Shown here: one piece after another, positions 45,721 through 59,168 of the stretch
How positions within the stretch are numbered: the first letter of the stretch is position 1
Layout of the letters: every line of letters begins with the position of its first letter
Origin: Symbiodinium natans
Taxonomy: Eukaryota > Sar > Dinophyceae > Suessiales > Symbiodiniaceae
Reading direction: 5' to 3'
Length of the DNA: 64,000 nt
Assembly (NCBI GenBank): GCA_905221605.1
Contig: CAJNDS010001458.1
Span: 124,001-188,000 of the forward strand
Made by a program: the position numbers and the translations under genes
The notes under the pieces: model-generated
The model's input: the letters and a program-made list of their open reading frames with translations, nothing else
Told to the model about the DNA's origin: nothing
The model's database searches: none

Positions 45721-47858
45721 CAATATGTTTGGGGCCATGTGATCGTCACGCAGACCCCTCGGCCTTAAACAGCGACAAGGGGTGGAGTACCCCGCTTTCG
45801 GCAAGAACGGTTGTTCACGGGCCTCTAATATCTGTGCAGGACTCGGTGGTAGGTCGAGGCGTGTCTGCGACATTTACCAAACCCTCCGGCAAGGGCTGCT
45901 TGCTCTGTGCGTCGTTGCCATTTGCTGACCTTGTGCCGACCTTGCGGCGTACGCCAAGCGCAGCATTCAGGCACAGAGCAGACCTCAGACCAGGTTTTTC
46001 ATACGCATCCGGAACTCCGGCGAGGTGCTCGAGCAAAGCATTATGGCTTCGAGTGCCGCTGGTGTCCGACATCGTGAGGATCTACTGTGTTGTTCAAAGT
46101 GCCGGAGTGACCCAGCGTGCTCTTTCGACCCAGGCGTAGTCCGATAGACACTTTCTTCGTGGCCACTGGTTGCGTGCAGGCACTTGCACCTGGCTGACCG
46201 ACAGTGCCAAGGCCCCTAGGTCAGCCTTCACCACATCCAGCACCAGGGAATGGCAGAGCAGCCAGGTCCTTCAAAGCAGCCTTCTTGCACAGCTGACTGA
46301 GCAGAATGAGTCAGGGTTAGGTCCGTTGGTCGGCCTTCATCTCCTTGCCCGCACTCGGCCGCGCTATGGCTTCATCGCCTGTGAGTCGGAAGGCCTGTTC
46401 ATAGGTGCCAAGGACCCCAGGTCAGCCCTCACCGCATCCAGTGCCAGGGTAGGGCAGAAGAGCACCCAGGTCGGTCAGGCCATTGAGAGAAGCAGCCTTC
46501 TTGCACGGCTGAGCGACATCCCTTTGCCCGTGCTTTGTTGCATGTAAGTCGAGAGCACCCAAGTCTGTCAGGCCATCTGGCCTTCTTGCACGGCTGAGTG
46601 AGCTGCCGCGCGCTTAGGCTGACAAAGCCCACGAATACCAAAATTGGGAAATGTAGTTGCGTGTCCTACTCTGCCCTGAAACGGCCTGAGCCGTCTCGCA
46701 AAGAAACCCACAGGAGTTGAGATGATACAGGAACAGTCCACGATGGCCATGGACTGCCGACATCGCCATCGATGGTCGTGGATCATGACAAGTAATCTGC
46801 CGGCTTAGCTTCGGTGCCCGTACTAGGCCCCTTGCAGCTGCAGCACTGCAGAGGGACACCGTACTCTGCAGTACAATTCCGTCAGGTCCGGCCTTCAGCC
46901 CTTTGTCCGCACTCCGCCCCGCGGCTGTATGGCTTCGTTGCCTGGAACATAAGAAGTGGGCAAGCGGAAACAATGCCGGGACCAGAAATAGCAAGACATG
47001 TACCTCTGGTCCCATCGGAGCAGCTTCCTTGATGTAATCACCTTGTCGAACTTAAAAACAGTGCTCATGAGACTAGGATCTGGATTCCGTGTTAGACACA
47101 CAACAAGCCCCCGGGCATTCCATATCCCAACCGTAGTGGCCCTCCACCGAACTAGCCCGAACCTAACGTTCAGGCCTATTGCGTGCAAACTTTCATCTGC
47201 CTGCCGAGCAGAGCCTACTGCTGAGCCGCGTGCAGATGTCTGGCAGAACTCTCTTGGGGGAGCTGGGAAGGTTGGATCTGAAGTCATGAAGGGATTGATT
47301 TTCAGGAGCTTCCTGAGACGCAGCGCAGTGTCAGCTGCTATATCAGCTTTGGATGGCGATGGCACACGTCGCAGTCAACGTCAGTGCCCTCTCAGGTGGG
47401 CTGCAAGAACCTGGCAAGCATAGATCGTCCCAAGGTTCGTGATAGCGGAGCTGTTCGGAGCCCCTTGTGCTGCGTCAGACCTGCTCAGTCCTCTTCGCTG
47501 AATCGTCACGCAGACCCCTCGGCCATCAGCACCCCCTCTCTGTCGGCAATAACGGTTGTTCAAATGTGTTTGCGGCCATGTGATCGTCACGCAGACCCCT
47601 CGGCCATAAACAGCGACAAGGGGTGGAGTACCCCGCTTTCGGCAAGAACGGTTGTTCACGGGCCTCTAATATCTGTGCAGGACTCGGTGGTAGGTCGAGG
47701 CGTGTCTGCGACATTTACCAACCCCTCCGGCAAGGGCTGCTTGCTCTGTGCGTCGTTGCCATTTGCTGACCTTGTGCCGACCTTGCGGCGTACGCCAAGG
47801 CAGCTTTCAGGCACAGAGCAGACCTCAGACCAGGTTTTTCATACGCATCCGGAACTCG

Positions 47859-50800
47859 AATAGTCCTGAGCAGGCGCTGAAACAGCACAAGGGGCTGCGA
47901 ACAGCTCCGCTATCACGACCCTTGGGACGATCTATGCTTGCCAGGTTCTTGCAGCCCACGTGAGAGGGCACTGACGTTGACTGCGACGTGTGTCGTCGCC
48001 ATCCAAAGCTGATATAGCAGCTGACACTGCTCTGCATCTCAGGAAGCTCCTGAAAATCAATCCCTTCATGACTTCAATTCCAACCTTCCCAGTTCCCCCA
48101 AGAGAGTTCTGCCAGACATCTGCACGCGGCTCAGCAAAAGGCTCTGCTCGGCAGGCAGATGAAACCCGCATTCTGCGTTTGCACGCAATAGGCCTGGACC
48201 TTAGGTTAGGGCTAGTTCGGTGGAGGGCCACTACGGTTGGGATATGGAATGCCCGGGGGCTTGTTGCGTGTCTAACCCTAACAAGGGCTCTGAAAACCAT
48301 CAGGCCACTCTCGGGAAGGGTCAGAGCATTCTCAGAGCCTATTCAGAAACAGCAAACAGTTGGGAACTCTTCCGAAGCGAGGACAGGCACCTCGTGTGAA
48401 TACACCACGCGGTACTTCAAGTCAAGGTGCGTAGGGCGCGGGTCTGTGGCGCGCGAGAATTCCAGGAAAGTGATCTCCTGGAGACCAGTCACTTGGTGGA
48501 ATCCAGATCCTCATTCAGGGCGTGCGGGGCTGCCCTAACAGTGCACCCGATCCATTGAACCTACACGGGCCGCACCTTGGTTCTACGGCTCTGGCATGTC
48601 TCATGAGCACTGTTTGAGGTACATGTCTTGCTCTTTCTGGTCCAGGCATTGTTTCCGCTTGCCCACTTCTCATGTTCCAGGCAACGAAGCCATACAGCCG
48701 CGGGGCGGAGTGCGGACAAAGGGCTGAAGGCCGGACCTGACGGAATTGTACTGGAGGGTACGGTGTCCCTCTGCAGTGCTGCAGCTGCGAGGGATCTAGT
48801 ACAGGCACCGAAGCTAAGCCGGCAGATTACTTGTCATGATCCACGACCATCGCTGGCGATGTCGGCAGTCCATGGCCATCGTGGACTGTTCCTGTATCAT
48901 CTCAACTCCTGTGGGTTTCTTTGCGAGACGGCTCAGGACGTTTCAGGGCAGAGTAGGACACGCAACTACATTTCCCAAATTTGGTATTAGTGGGCTTTGT
49001 CAGCCTAAGCGCGCGGCAGCTGCTCACTAAGCTGTGCAAGAAGGCTGCTTCTCAACCGGGCTCAATGGCCTGACACACCTGGCTGCTCTGCCATACCCTG
49101 GTGCTGGATGTGACCTAGGGGGCGTGGCACTGTCGGTCAGCCAGGCGCAAGTGCCTGTAGCAGCCGATGCACGCAAGGCACCAGTGGCCACGAAGAAAAT
49201 GTCTATCGGACTACCGCTCCCTCGAAAGAGCACGCTGGGTCACTCCGGCACTTTGAACAGCACAGTAGATCCTCACGATGTCGGAGACCATAGGCACTCG
49301 AAGCCCAAACGCCTTGCTCGAGCACCTCACCGGAGTTCCGGATGCTTTTGTTCTGAAAAACCTGGTCTGACGACAGCTGCAAAGAAGGGCTCCGGTGCTG
49401 TCTTGTGGTGTGCTGTGCCCCATACGTTGCAAGGTCGGCACAAGGTCAGGAAATCGCAACGACGCAAGCAGAGTGCCCTTGTCGCTGTTGGAGTAAGGTA
49501 GGGGAGGCTGGAGAGTGTCGAAGCCATTGCTCGAGCCCTCCGCTGAGTCTTGCACAGATACCAGAGGCAGTGAACAACACTTTTCCCAAAAGTGTACTCC
49601 GTGGCTTTTAGGTGTTCATGGCCCAGGGGTCTGCGTGACGATCACATGGCCCCAAGCACATCGAGTGCCGCACGGCCCGAATAGTCCTGAGCAGGCGCTG
49701 AAACAGCACAAGGGGCTCCGAACAGCTCCGCTATCACGAACCTTGGGAAGATCTATGCTTGCCAGGTTCTTGCAGCCCACTTGAGAGGGCACGGACGTTT
49801 GACTGCGACGTGTGTCATCGCCATCCAAAGCTGATATAGCAGCTAACACTGCTCTGCATCTCAGGAAGCTCCTGAAAATCAATCCCTTCATGACTTCAGA
49901 TCCAACCTTCCCAGTTCCCCCAAGAGAGTTCTGCCAGACATCTGCACGCGGCTCAGCACAAGGCACTGCTCGGCAGGCAGATGAAACTCGCATTCTGCGT
50001 TTGCACGCAATCGGCCTGGACGTTAGGTTAGGGCTAGTTCGGTGGAGGGCCACTACGTTTGGGATATGGAATGCAAGGGGGCTTGTTGCGTGTCTAACCC
50101 CAACAAGGGCTCTGAAACCATCAGGCCACTCTCGGGAAGGGTCAGAGCATTCTCAGAGCCTATTCAGAAACAGCAAACAGTTGGGGTCTGCGTGACGATC
50201 ACATGGCCCCAAGCACATCGAGTGCCGCACGGCTCGAATAGTCCTGAGCAGGCGCTGAAACAGCACAAGGGGCTGCGAACAGCTCCGCTATCACGACCCT
50301 TGGGACGATCTATGCTTGCCAGGTTCTTGCAGCCCACGTGAGAGGGCACGGACGTTGACTGCGACGTGTGTCGTCGCCATCCAAAGCTGATATAGCAGCT
50401 GACACTGCTCTGCATCTCAGGAAGCTCCTGAAAATCAATCCCTTCATGACTTCAATTCCAACCTTCCCAGTTCCCCCAAGAGAGTTCTGCCAGACATCTG
50501 CACGCGGCTCAGCACAAGGCTCTGCTCGGCAGGCAGATGAAACCCGCATTCTGCGTTTGCACGCAATAGGCCTGGACCTTAGGTTAGGGCTAGTTCGGTG
50601 GAGGGCCACTACGGTTGGGATATGGAATGCCCGGGGGCTTGTTGCGTGTCTAACCCTAACAAGGGCTCTGAAACCATCAGGCCACTCTCGGGAAGGGTCA
50701 GAGCATTCTCAGAGCCTATTCAGAAACAGCAAACAGTTGGGAACTCTTCCGAAGCGAGGACAGGCGCCTCGTGTGAATACACCACGCGGTACTTCAACTC

Positions 50801-53800
50801 AAGGTGCGTAGGGCGCGGGTCTGTGGCGCGCGAGAATTCCAGGAAAGTGATCTCCTGGAGACCAGTCACTTGGTGGAATCCAGATCCTAATTCAGGGCGT
50901 GCGGGGCTGCCCTAACAGTGCACCCGATCCATTGAACCTACACGGGCCGCACCTTGGTTCTACGGCTCTGGCATGTCTCATGAGCACTGTTTGAAGTTCG
51001 ATAAGGTGAATACATAAAAGAAGCTGCTCCGATGGGACCAGAGGTACATGTCTTGCTCTTTCTGGTCCAGGCATTGTTTCCGCTTGCCCACTTCTCATGT
51101 TCCAGGCAACGAAGCCATACAGCCGCGGGGCGGAGTGCGGACAAAGGGCTGAAGGCCGGACCTGACGGAATTGCACTGCAGGGCACGGCGTCCCTCTGCA
51201 GTGCTGCAGCTGCGAGGGATCTAGTACAGGCACCGAAGCTAAGCACTTGTCATGATCCACGACCATCGCTGGCGATGTCGGCAGTCCATGGCCATCGTGG
51301 ACTGTTCCTGTATCATCTCAACTCCTGTGGGTTTCTTTGCGAGACGGCTCAGGACGTTTCAGGGCAGAGTAGGACACGCAACTACATTTCCCAATTTTGG
51401 TATTAGTGGGCTTTGTCAGCCTAAGCGCGCGGCAGCTGCTCACTAAGCTGTGCAAGAAGGCTGCTTCTCAACCGGGCTCAATGGCCTGACACACCTGGCT
51501 GCTCTGCCATACCCTGGTGCTGGATGTGGTGACGGGTGACCTAGGGGGCGTGGCACTGTCGGTCAGCCAGGTGCAAGTGCCTGTAGCAGCCGATGCACGC
51601 AAGGCACCAGTGGCCACGAAGAAAATGTCTATCGGACTACCGCTCCCTCGAAAGAGCACGCTGGGTCACTCCGGCACTTTGAACAGCACAGTAGATCCTC
51701 ACGATGTCGGAGACCATAGGCACTCGAAGCCCAAACGCCTTGCTCGAGCACCTCACCGGAGTTCCGGATGCATATGTTCTGAAAAACCTGGTCTGACGAC
51801 AGCTGCAAAGAAGGGCTCCGGTGCTGTCTTGTGGTGTGCTGTGCCCCATACGTTGCAAGGTCGGCACAAGGTCAGGAAATCGCAACGACGCAAGCAGAGT
51901 GCCCTTGTCGCTGTTGGAGTAAGGTAGGGGAGGCTGGAGAGTGTCGAAGCCATTGCTCGAGCCCTCCGCTGAGTCTTGCACAGATACCAGAGGCAGTGAA
52001 CAACACTTTTCCCAAAAGTGTACTCCGTGGCTTTTAAGTGTTCATGGCCCAGGGGTCTGCGTGACGATCACATGGCCCCAAGCACATCGAGTGCCGCAAG
52101 GCCCGAATAGTCCTGAGCAGGCGCTGAAACAGCACAAGGGGCTCCGAACAGCTCCGCTATCACGAACCTTGGGACGATCTATGCTTGCCAGGTTCTTGCA
52201 GCCCACTTGAGAGGGCACTGGCGTTTGACTGCGACGTGTGTCGTCGCCATCCAAAGCTGATATAGCAGCTAACACTGCTCTGCATCTTAGGAAGCTCCTG
52301 AAAATCAATCCCTTCATGACTTCAGATCAACCTTCCCAGTTCCCCCAAGAGAGTTCTGCCAGACATCTGCACGCGGCTCAGCACAAGGCACTGCTCGGCA
52401 GGCAGATGAAACTCGCATTCTGCGTTTGCACGCAATCGGCCTGGACGTTAGGTTAGGGCTAGTTCGGTGGAGGGCCACTACGGTTGGGATATGGAATGCC
52501 GGTCGCTTGTTGCGTGTCTAATCTCAACAAGGGCTCTGAAACCATCAGGCCACTCTCGGGAAGGGTCAGAGCATTCTCAGAGCCTATTCAGAAACAGCAA
52601 ACAGTTGGGGTCTGCGTGACGATCACATGGCCGCAAGCACATCGAGTGCCGCACGGCTCGAATAGTCCTGAGGAGGCGCTGAAACAGCACAAGGGGCTCC
52701 GAACAGCTCCGCTATCACGAACCTTGGGACGATCTATGCTTGCCAGGTTCTTGCAGCCCACTTGAGAGGGCACTGACGTTGACTGCGACGTGTGTCATCG
52801 CCATCCAAAGCTGATATAGCAGCTGACACTGCGCTGCATCTCAGGAAGCTCCTGAAAATCAATCCCTTCATGACTTCAGATCCAACCTTCCCAGCTCCCC
52901 CAAAAGAGTTCTGCCAGACATCTGCACGCGGCTCAGCAGAAGGCTCTGCTCGGCAGGCAGATGAAACCCGCATTCTGCGTTTGCACGCAATAGGCCTGGA
53001 CCTTAGGTTACGGCTAGTTCGGTGGAGGGCACTACGGTTGGGATATGGAATGCCCGGGGGCTTGTTGCGTGTCTAACCCCAACAAGGGCTCTGAAACCAT
53101 CAGGCCACTCTCGGGAAGGGTCAGAGCATTCTCAGAGCCTATTTAGAAACAGCAAACAGTTGGGAACTCTTCCGAAGCGAGGACAGGCACCTCGTGTGAA
53201 TACACCACGCGCTACTTCAAGTCAAGGCGCGTAGGGCGCGGGTCTGTGGCGCGCGAGAATGTTAGTTTTAATCGCGGGATTCCAGGAAAGTGATCTCCTG
53301 GAGACCAGTCACTTGGCACTTGGTGGAATCCAGATCCTAGTTCAGGGCGTGCGGGGCTGCCCTAAGAGTGCACCCGATCCATTGAACCTACACGGGCCGC
53401 ACCTTGGTTCTACGGCTCTGGCATGTCTCATGAGCACTGTTTAAAGTTCGATAAGGTGAATACATAAAAGAAGCTGCTCCGATGGGACCAGAGGTACATG
53501 TCTTGCTCTTTCTGGTCCAGGCATTGTTTCCGCTTGCCCACTTCTCATGTTCCAGGCAACGAAGCCATACAGCCGCGGGGCGGAGTGCGGACAAAGGGCT
53601 GAAGGCCGGACCTGACGGAATTGCACTGCAGGGCACGGCGTCCCTCTGCAGTGCTGCAGCTGCGAGGGATCTAGTACAGGCACCGAAGCTAAGCCGGCAG
53701 ATTACTTGTCATGATCCACGACCATCGATGGCGATGTCGGCAGTCCATGGCCATCGTGGACTGTTCCTGTATCATCTCAACTCCTGTGGGTTACTTTGCG

Positions 53801-55970
53801 AGACGGCTCAGTACGCTTCAAAGCAGAGTAGGACACGCAACTACATTTCCAAATTTTGGTATTAGTCGGCTTTGTCAGCCTAAGCGCGCGGCAGCTGCTC
53901 ACTAAGCTGTGCAAGAAGGCTGCTTCTCAACCGGGCTCAATGGCCTGACAGACCTGGGTGCTTTGGCACATCCTGGCACTGGATGTGGTGAAGGATGACC
54001 TGGGGGGTTTGGCACTTTCGGTCAGCCAGGTGCAAGTGCCTGTAGCAGCCGATGCACGCAAGGCACCAGTGGCCACGAAGAAAATGTCTATCGGACTACC
54101 GCTCCCTCGAAAGAGCACGCTGGGTCACTCCGGCACTTTGAACGGCACAGTAGATCCTCACGATGTCGGAGACCAGAGGCACTCGAAACCTCAACGCTTT
54201 GCTCGAGCACCTCACCGGAGTCCCAGATGCGTATGAAACGTGCAGTCTGGGAACGGCTGCCAAAATAAGCTCCAGCGCTGTCTTGCAGTGCGCTCTCTGC
54301 CTGAAAGCTGCAAAGTTCATGGCGAGCGCTGCCAGGTCAGCGCAAGGTCAGCACATCACCACGATACTCAGCGCAAGGAGATCGCCCTTATCGCCGAGCG
54401 CGTGCTGATCACTGACTCAAGACGCTCGGGGCTGCTCTTTCACCAGGAAGAGGCTCTCACACCCCTGCATCACAAGTGCAGGGCAGGAACCCATAGGTTT
54501 GGACCTTGCTAGGCAAACTATGGCACGTCTATGCCGTCTATGCCGACCTGGTCCAACACACTGTGCATGAAGAACGCCTGGCCTGGCCATGGCTGGCCCG
54601 CGACGACTGAGAGAGAGAACTGGACTCTTCCTACGTCCCTTTGGGCGTTATGAACAAGCCTTCCGACTCACAGTCAATGAAGCCATAGCGCGGAGGAGTG
54701 CGGACAAAGGGATGAAGGCCGGACCAACGGACCTGACCCTGACTCATTCTGCTCAGTCAGCTGTGCAAGAAGGCTGCTTTGAAGGACCTGGCTGCTCTGC
54801 CATTCCCTGGTGCTGGATGCGGTGACGGGTGACCTAGGGGGCTTGGCACTGTCGGTCAGCCAGGAGCAAGTGCCTGTAGCACTGAACGCCTTTGCCTGAA
54901 GTAGGAAAGGTAACTTGTAAGTGCGTGCAGATGACAAGTGCACCAGCGTCGCCTGACAGTCTATCGGACTACCGCTTCCTCGAAAGAGCACGCTGGGTCA
55001 CTCCGGCACTTTGAACAGCACAGTAGATCCTCACGATGTCGGAGACCATAGGCACTCGAAGCCTCAACGCTTTGCTGGAGCACCTCACAGGAGTTCCGGA
55101 TGTGGATGAGACGTGCGGTCTGGGGACGGCTGCCAAAATAAGCTCCAGCGCTGTCCTGCAGTGCGCCCTCTGCCTGAAAGCTGCAAAGTTCATGGCGAGC
55201 GCTGCCAGGTCAGCACAAGGTCAGCACATCACCACGATACTCAGCGCAAGGAGATCGCCCTTGTCGCCGAGTGCGTGCTGATCAAGACGCTCGGGGCTGC
55301 TCTTTCACAGGGAAGAGGTTCTCACACCCCTGCATCACAGTGCAGGGCAGGAACGCCGCCTGGTTTGGACCTTGCTCGGCAAACTATGGCACGTCTATGC
55401 CGGTCTCGTCCAACACACTGTGCATGAAGAACGCCTGGCCTGGCCATGGTGGCCCGCGACGACTGAGAGAGAGAACTGGACTCTTCCTACGTCCCTTTGG
55501 GCGTTATGAACAAGCCTTCCGACTCGCAGTCAATGAAGCCATAGCGCGGAGGAGCGGACAAAGGGATGAAGGCCGGACCAACGGACCTGACCCTGACTCA
55601 TTCTGCTCAGTCAGCTGTGCAAGAAGGCTGTGAAGGACCTGGCTGCTCTGCCATTCCCTGGTGCTGGATGCGGTGACGGGTGACCTGGGAGGCGTGGCAC
55701 CTGCTCGGCAGCCACAACATGAAACCCGCATTCTGCGTTTGCACGCAATAGGCCTGAACGTTAAGTTAGGGCTAGTTCGGTGGAGGGCCACTACGTTTGG
55801 GATATGGAATGCAAGGGGGCTTGTTGCGTGTCTAACTCCAACAAGGGCTCTGAAACCATCAGGCCACTCGGAAAGGGTCAGAGCATTCTTAGAGCCTATT
55901 CAGAAACAGCGAACAGTTGGGGTCTGCGTGACGATCACATGGCCCCAAGCACATCGAGTGCCGCACGGCT
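47859..55970 (-). repeat. Modular repeat array, inverted orientation
   Basis: The same modules as 34.8-47.86 kb, now reverse-complemented. A higher-order unit of about 2.43-2.46 kb repeats: gatccacgaccatcg at about 48838, 51254 and 53714, and gtctatcggactaccgc at about 49200, 51626 and 54086. The left junction (about 47856) joins the truncated cggaactc module to the inverted cgaatagtcctgagc module and shares ctcga microhomology. Confidence 0.88.
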
Positions 55971-56972
55971 CCGATAGACCTTTTCTTCGAGGCCACTGGC
56001 GCCTCTTTTGCATCGACTGCTACAGGCACTTGCACCTGCCAGCCTTTTGCTGCTAAGCCGCGTGCAGATGTCTGGCAGAACTCTCTTGGGGGAACTGGGA
56101 AGGTTGGATCTGAAGTCATGAAGGGATTGATTTTCAGGGGCTTCCTGAGATGCAGTGTCAGCTTGCTGTATCAGCTTTGGATGGCGATGACACACGTCGC
56201 AGTCAACGTCAGTGCCCTCTGAAGTGGGCTGCAAGAACCTGGCAAGCATAGATCATCGTCCCAAGGTTCGTGATAGCGGAGCTGTTCGGAGCCCCTTTTG
56301 CTGTTTCAGCGCCTGCTCAGGACCATTCGAGCCGTGCGGCACTCGATATGCTTGGGGCCATGTGATCGTCACGCAGACTCCTGGGCCATGAACACCTAAA
56401 CGCCACGGAGGACACTTTTGGGAAAAGTGTTGTTCACTGCCTCTGGTATCTGTGTAAGACTCAGCGGAGGGCTCGAGCAATGGCTTCGACACTCTCCAGC
56501 CTTCCCTACCTTACTCCAACAGCGACAAGGGCACTCTGCTTGCGTCGTTGCGATTTCCTGACCTTGTGCCGAACTTGCAACGTATGGGGCACAGCACACC
56601 ACAAGACAGCACCGGAGCCCTTCTTTGCAGCTGTCGTCAGACCAGGTTTTTCAGAACAATGCATCCGGAACTCCGGTGAGGTGCTCGAGCAAGGCGTTTG
56701 GGCTTCGAGTGCCCATGGTCTCCGACATCGTGAGGATTTACTGTGCTGTTCAAAGTGCCGGAGTGACCCAGCGTGCTCTTTCGAGGGAGCGGTAGTCCGA
56801 TAGACATTTTCTTCGCGGCCACTGGCGCCTTGTTTGCATCGACTGCTACAGGCACTTGCACCTGGCTGACCGAAAGTGCCAAACCCCCGGTTACCCGTCA
56901 CCGCATCCAGCACCAGGGAATGGCAGCAGCCAGGTCCTTCAAAGCAGCCTTCTTGCACAGCTGACTGAGCAG
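55971..56972 (+). repeat. Modular repeat array, plus orientation resumed
   Basis: At about 55970 the inverted module gccgcacggctc runs straight into the plus module ccgatagac. The block then follows normal plus order until cut by the low-complexity insertion. Confidence 0.85.
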
Positions 56973-57084
56973 GGGCATAGGCATAGAAAAAAAAATATAA
57001 TGAGCATCAAAAAGAAAAATAATAGGGATCAATAAAAAAATAATAGGCATTCAAAAAAAAAAATAGGCCATCCAGCCCACCTGC

Positions 57085-57295
57085 GTGGTTCTCTGGTCCC
57101 GTGGTCCTCTGGTCCCGTGGTCCTCTGGTCCCGTGGTCCTCTGGTCCCGTTGGTCCTCTGGTCCCGTGGTCGTCTGGTCCCGTGGTCCTCTGGTCCCGTG
57201 GTCCCCTGGTCCCGTGGTCCCCTGGTCTTGTGGTCCCGTGGCCCCTGGTCTTGTGGTCCCCTGGTCCTCTGGTCCTCTGGTCTGCTTGTCTGTCC
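57085..57295. repeat. 16 bp minisatellite GTGGTCCTCTGGTCCC
   Basis: About 13 imperfect units. All three frames stay open (Pro/Trp/Ser-rich peptides) because of the repeat, not because of coding. Confidence 0.95.
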
Positions 57296-57319
57296 GCCTG
57301 GTCCTGCGGGTCCTATGCG

Positions 57320-57979
57320 TATAAATAAATAACTAAATTAGACAAATAAGTAAAAATCAATAAATATAAATATATATATTATATACACACGATAGTGAAG
57401 GTCAACGTGTGTGTACATATATATATGTATGTATGTATGTGCATATTATGACACATTACATAATACTATACATTACATTATATATTATATATTATATATT
57501 ATATATATATATATTATATATTATATATTATATTTTATAATATATTATGTATTATGTATTATGTATTATGTATTACGTATTCTGTATTATGTATTATGTA
57601 TTATTATTAATTATGTATTATGAATCTATATTATTTTTATGTACTATGTATTTATGAATGATATTATAATATGTTTTATATTATGTATTATGTGTTTATG
57701 TATTATGTATTATGTATGATATATTTATTATGTCTTATGTACTATGTATTTTGTATTTATATTATATATTATATTATATATTATATATTATATATATATA
57801 TTATATATTAAATATTATATAATTAAATATTATAATTTATATATTATATATTATATATTATATTTATATATTATATATTATATATTATATATTATATATT
57901 ATATATTATTATATTAATATTATAATTATATTTAATATTATATATTATATATATATTATATATTATATATTAATATATT

Positions 57980-58013
<34 letters not shown>

Positions 58014-58365
58014 ATATATATGTTATATTTATATTTTTAGATTAATATTATATGTTATATATATATTATATTATATTTATACATATATATAATATAGTAT
58101 TTATCATATAATAATAAATAAATATGTATATATTTATATATCGCATATTGTATATTATATGTCATATATTGCATATCATGTATTGTATATTGCATATTAT
58201 ATACTGCATATAATGCATAATATAAAGTATATAATATAAAATATATACTGTATACATAATATACAATATATAAAATATATAATATTATTTATTATTAATT
58301 AATTTATTATTTATTATTCATTATATAGTATATTTTATATATTATGTAGTATGTATTATATATTG
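57320..58365. repeat. AT-rich TATATTA low-complexity DNA
   Basis: About 1 kb of nearly pure A/T in TATATTA, ATTATGT and related short units. No gene. Confidence 0.95.
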
Positions 58366-59010
58366 TTCTTTGAAGCCATTGGAATGCAAAGAAAATGGAA
58401 GTTTTTTGCTTAAAACATGTAGAAGTAGAGTTTTTCCGATGGAAACATAGAGATAATAGAGGATTTCTCATGAAAACGTGAAGACAGTAGACGTTTTCTT
58501 GTGGGAGTATGAAGAAATAGAGGTTTTCCCATTGAAAGATCGAAACTAGAAGGTTTTCCAACCACTACCACCACTTCTACGCATCGTGCGAACATTGTTT
58601 GCAAATGGGGGGGGCTGCGCCCCCCCCAACCCCCCCGCTGTTTTTTTTAAGCTGTGCAAAGCGTGCTGCAAAGCCAAGTGGGGGGGTGTGGGGGGGGGGG
58701 GGCTGCGCCAACCCCAACCCCGCCGCGTTTTTATCAAGCTGTGCCACTGCAAAGCGTGCTTTATGAATCTTGTTGAAGCCATTGGGATACTAAAAGTTTA
58801 AGTTTTTCTTAAAATACATGCAAATAGAGGTTTTCCGATGGAAACATAGAGATGATAGAGGTTTCCTATGAAAACGTGAAGAAAATAGAGGTTTTCTTGT
58901 GGGAATATGAAGAAATAGAGGTTTTCTTATTAAAAGATTGAGAAAATAGAAGGTTTTCCAACCACTACCACCACCAAGTACTACCCATCGTGCGAGCATT
59001 GTGCAAATGG
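58366..59010. repeat. Two copies of a roughly 240 bp block ending in poly-G
   Basis: Starts near 58370 and 58773 with tgaagccattgg, runs through several roughly 36 bp sub-repeats of the type gatagaggttttc...tgaaaacgtgaag, and ends ccaaccactaccaccac...catcgtgcg followed by a G run. The copies are separated by a G/C-rich spacer (gggctgcgcc repeated). Confidence 0.9.
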
Positions 59011-59023
59011 GGGGGGGGGGCTG

Positions 59024-59058
59024 CCCCCCCCCCCCCCCCCCCCCCCCCCACCCCCCCG

Positions 59059-59099
<41 letters not shown>

Positions 59100-59168
59100 A
59101 CCCCCGCCAACCCCCTCCAACCCCCCCCCCCAACCCCCCCCCCACCCCCCCCCCCAACCCCCCCCCCG
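59024..59168. repeat. Poly-C tract
   Basis: About 145 bp of almost pure C on the plus strand with rare A or G. The exact length is likely unreliable in any assembly. Confidence 0.95.

Larger units (their letters stand above)
34800..47858 (+). repeat. Modular repeat array, plus orientation
   Basis: About 13 kb built from recurring modules of several hundred bp. Anchors recur in the same orientation: gcaagacatgtacc (about 34825, 38425, 40250, 42860, 43450, 44185, 46995); gaagtcatgaagggatt (about 35477, 39022, 44068, 44813, 47280); and cgacatcgtgaggatctact (about 36106, 37798, 39590, 41453, 42248, 45391, 46068). Module order varies and some are truncated or skipped. Frames of 60-160 codons exist on both strands in many copies, but I find no recognised domain and no single frame conserved over the others, so I do not call genes. 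Confidence 0.88.

Noticed and set aside
57085..57330. Pro/Trp/Ser-rich frames of 71-79 codons
   Set aside because: All three plus frames are open because the 16 bp minisatellite lacks stops.
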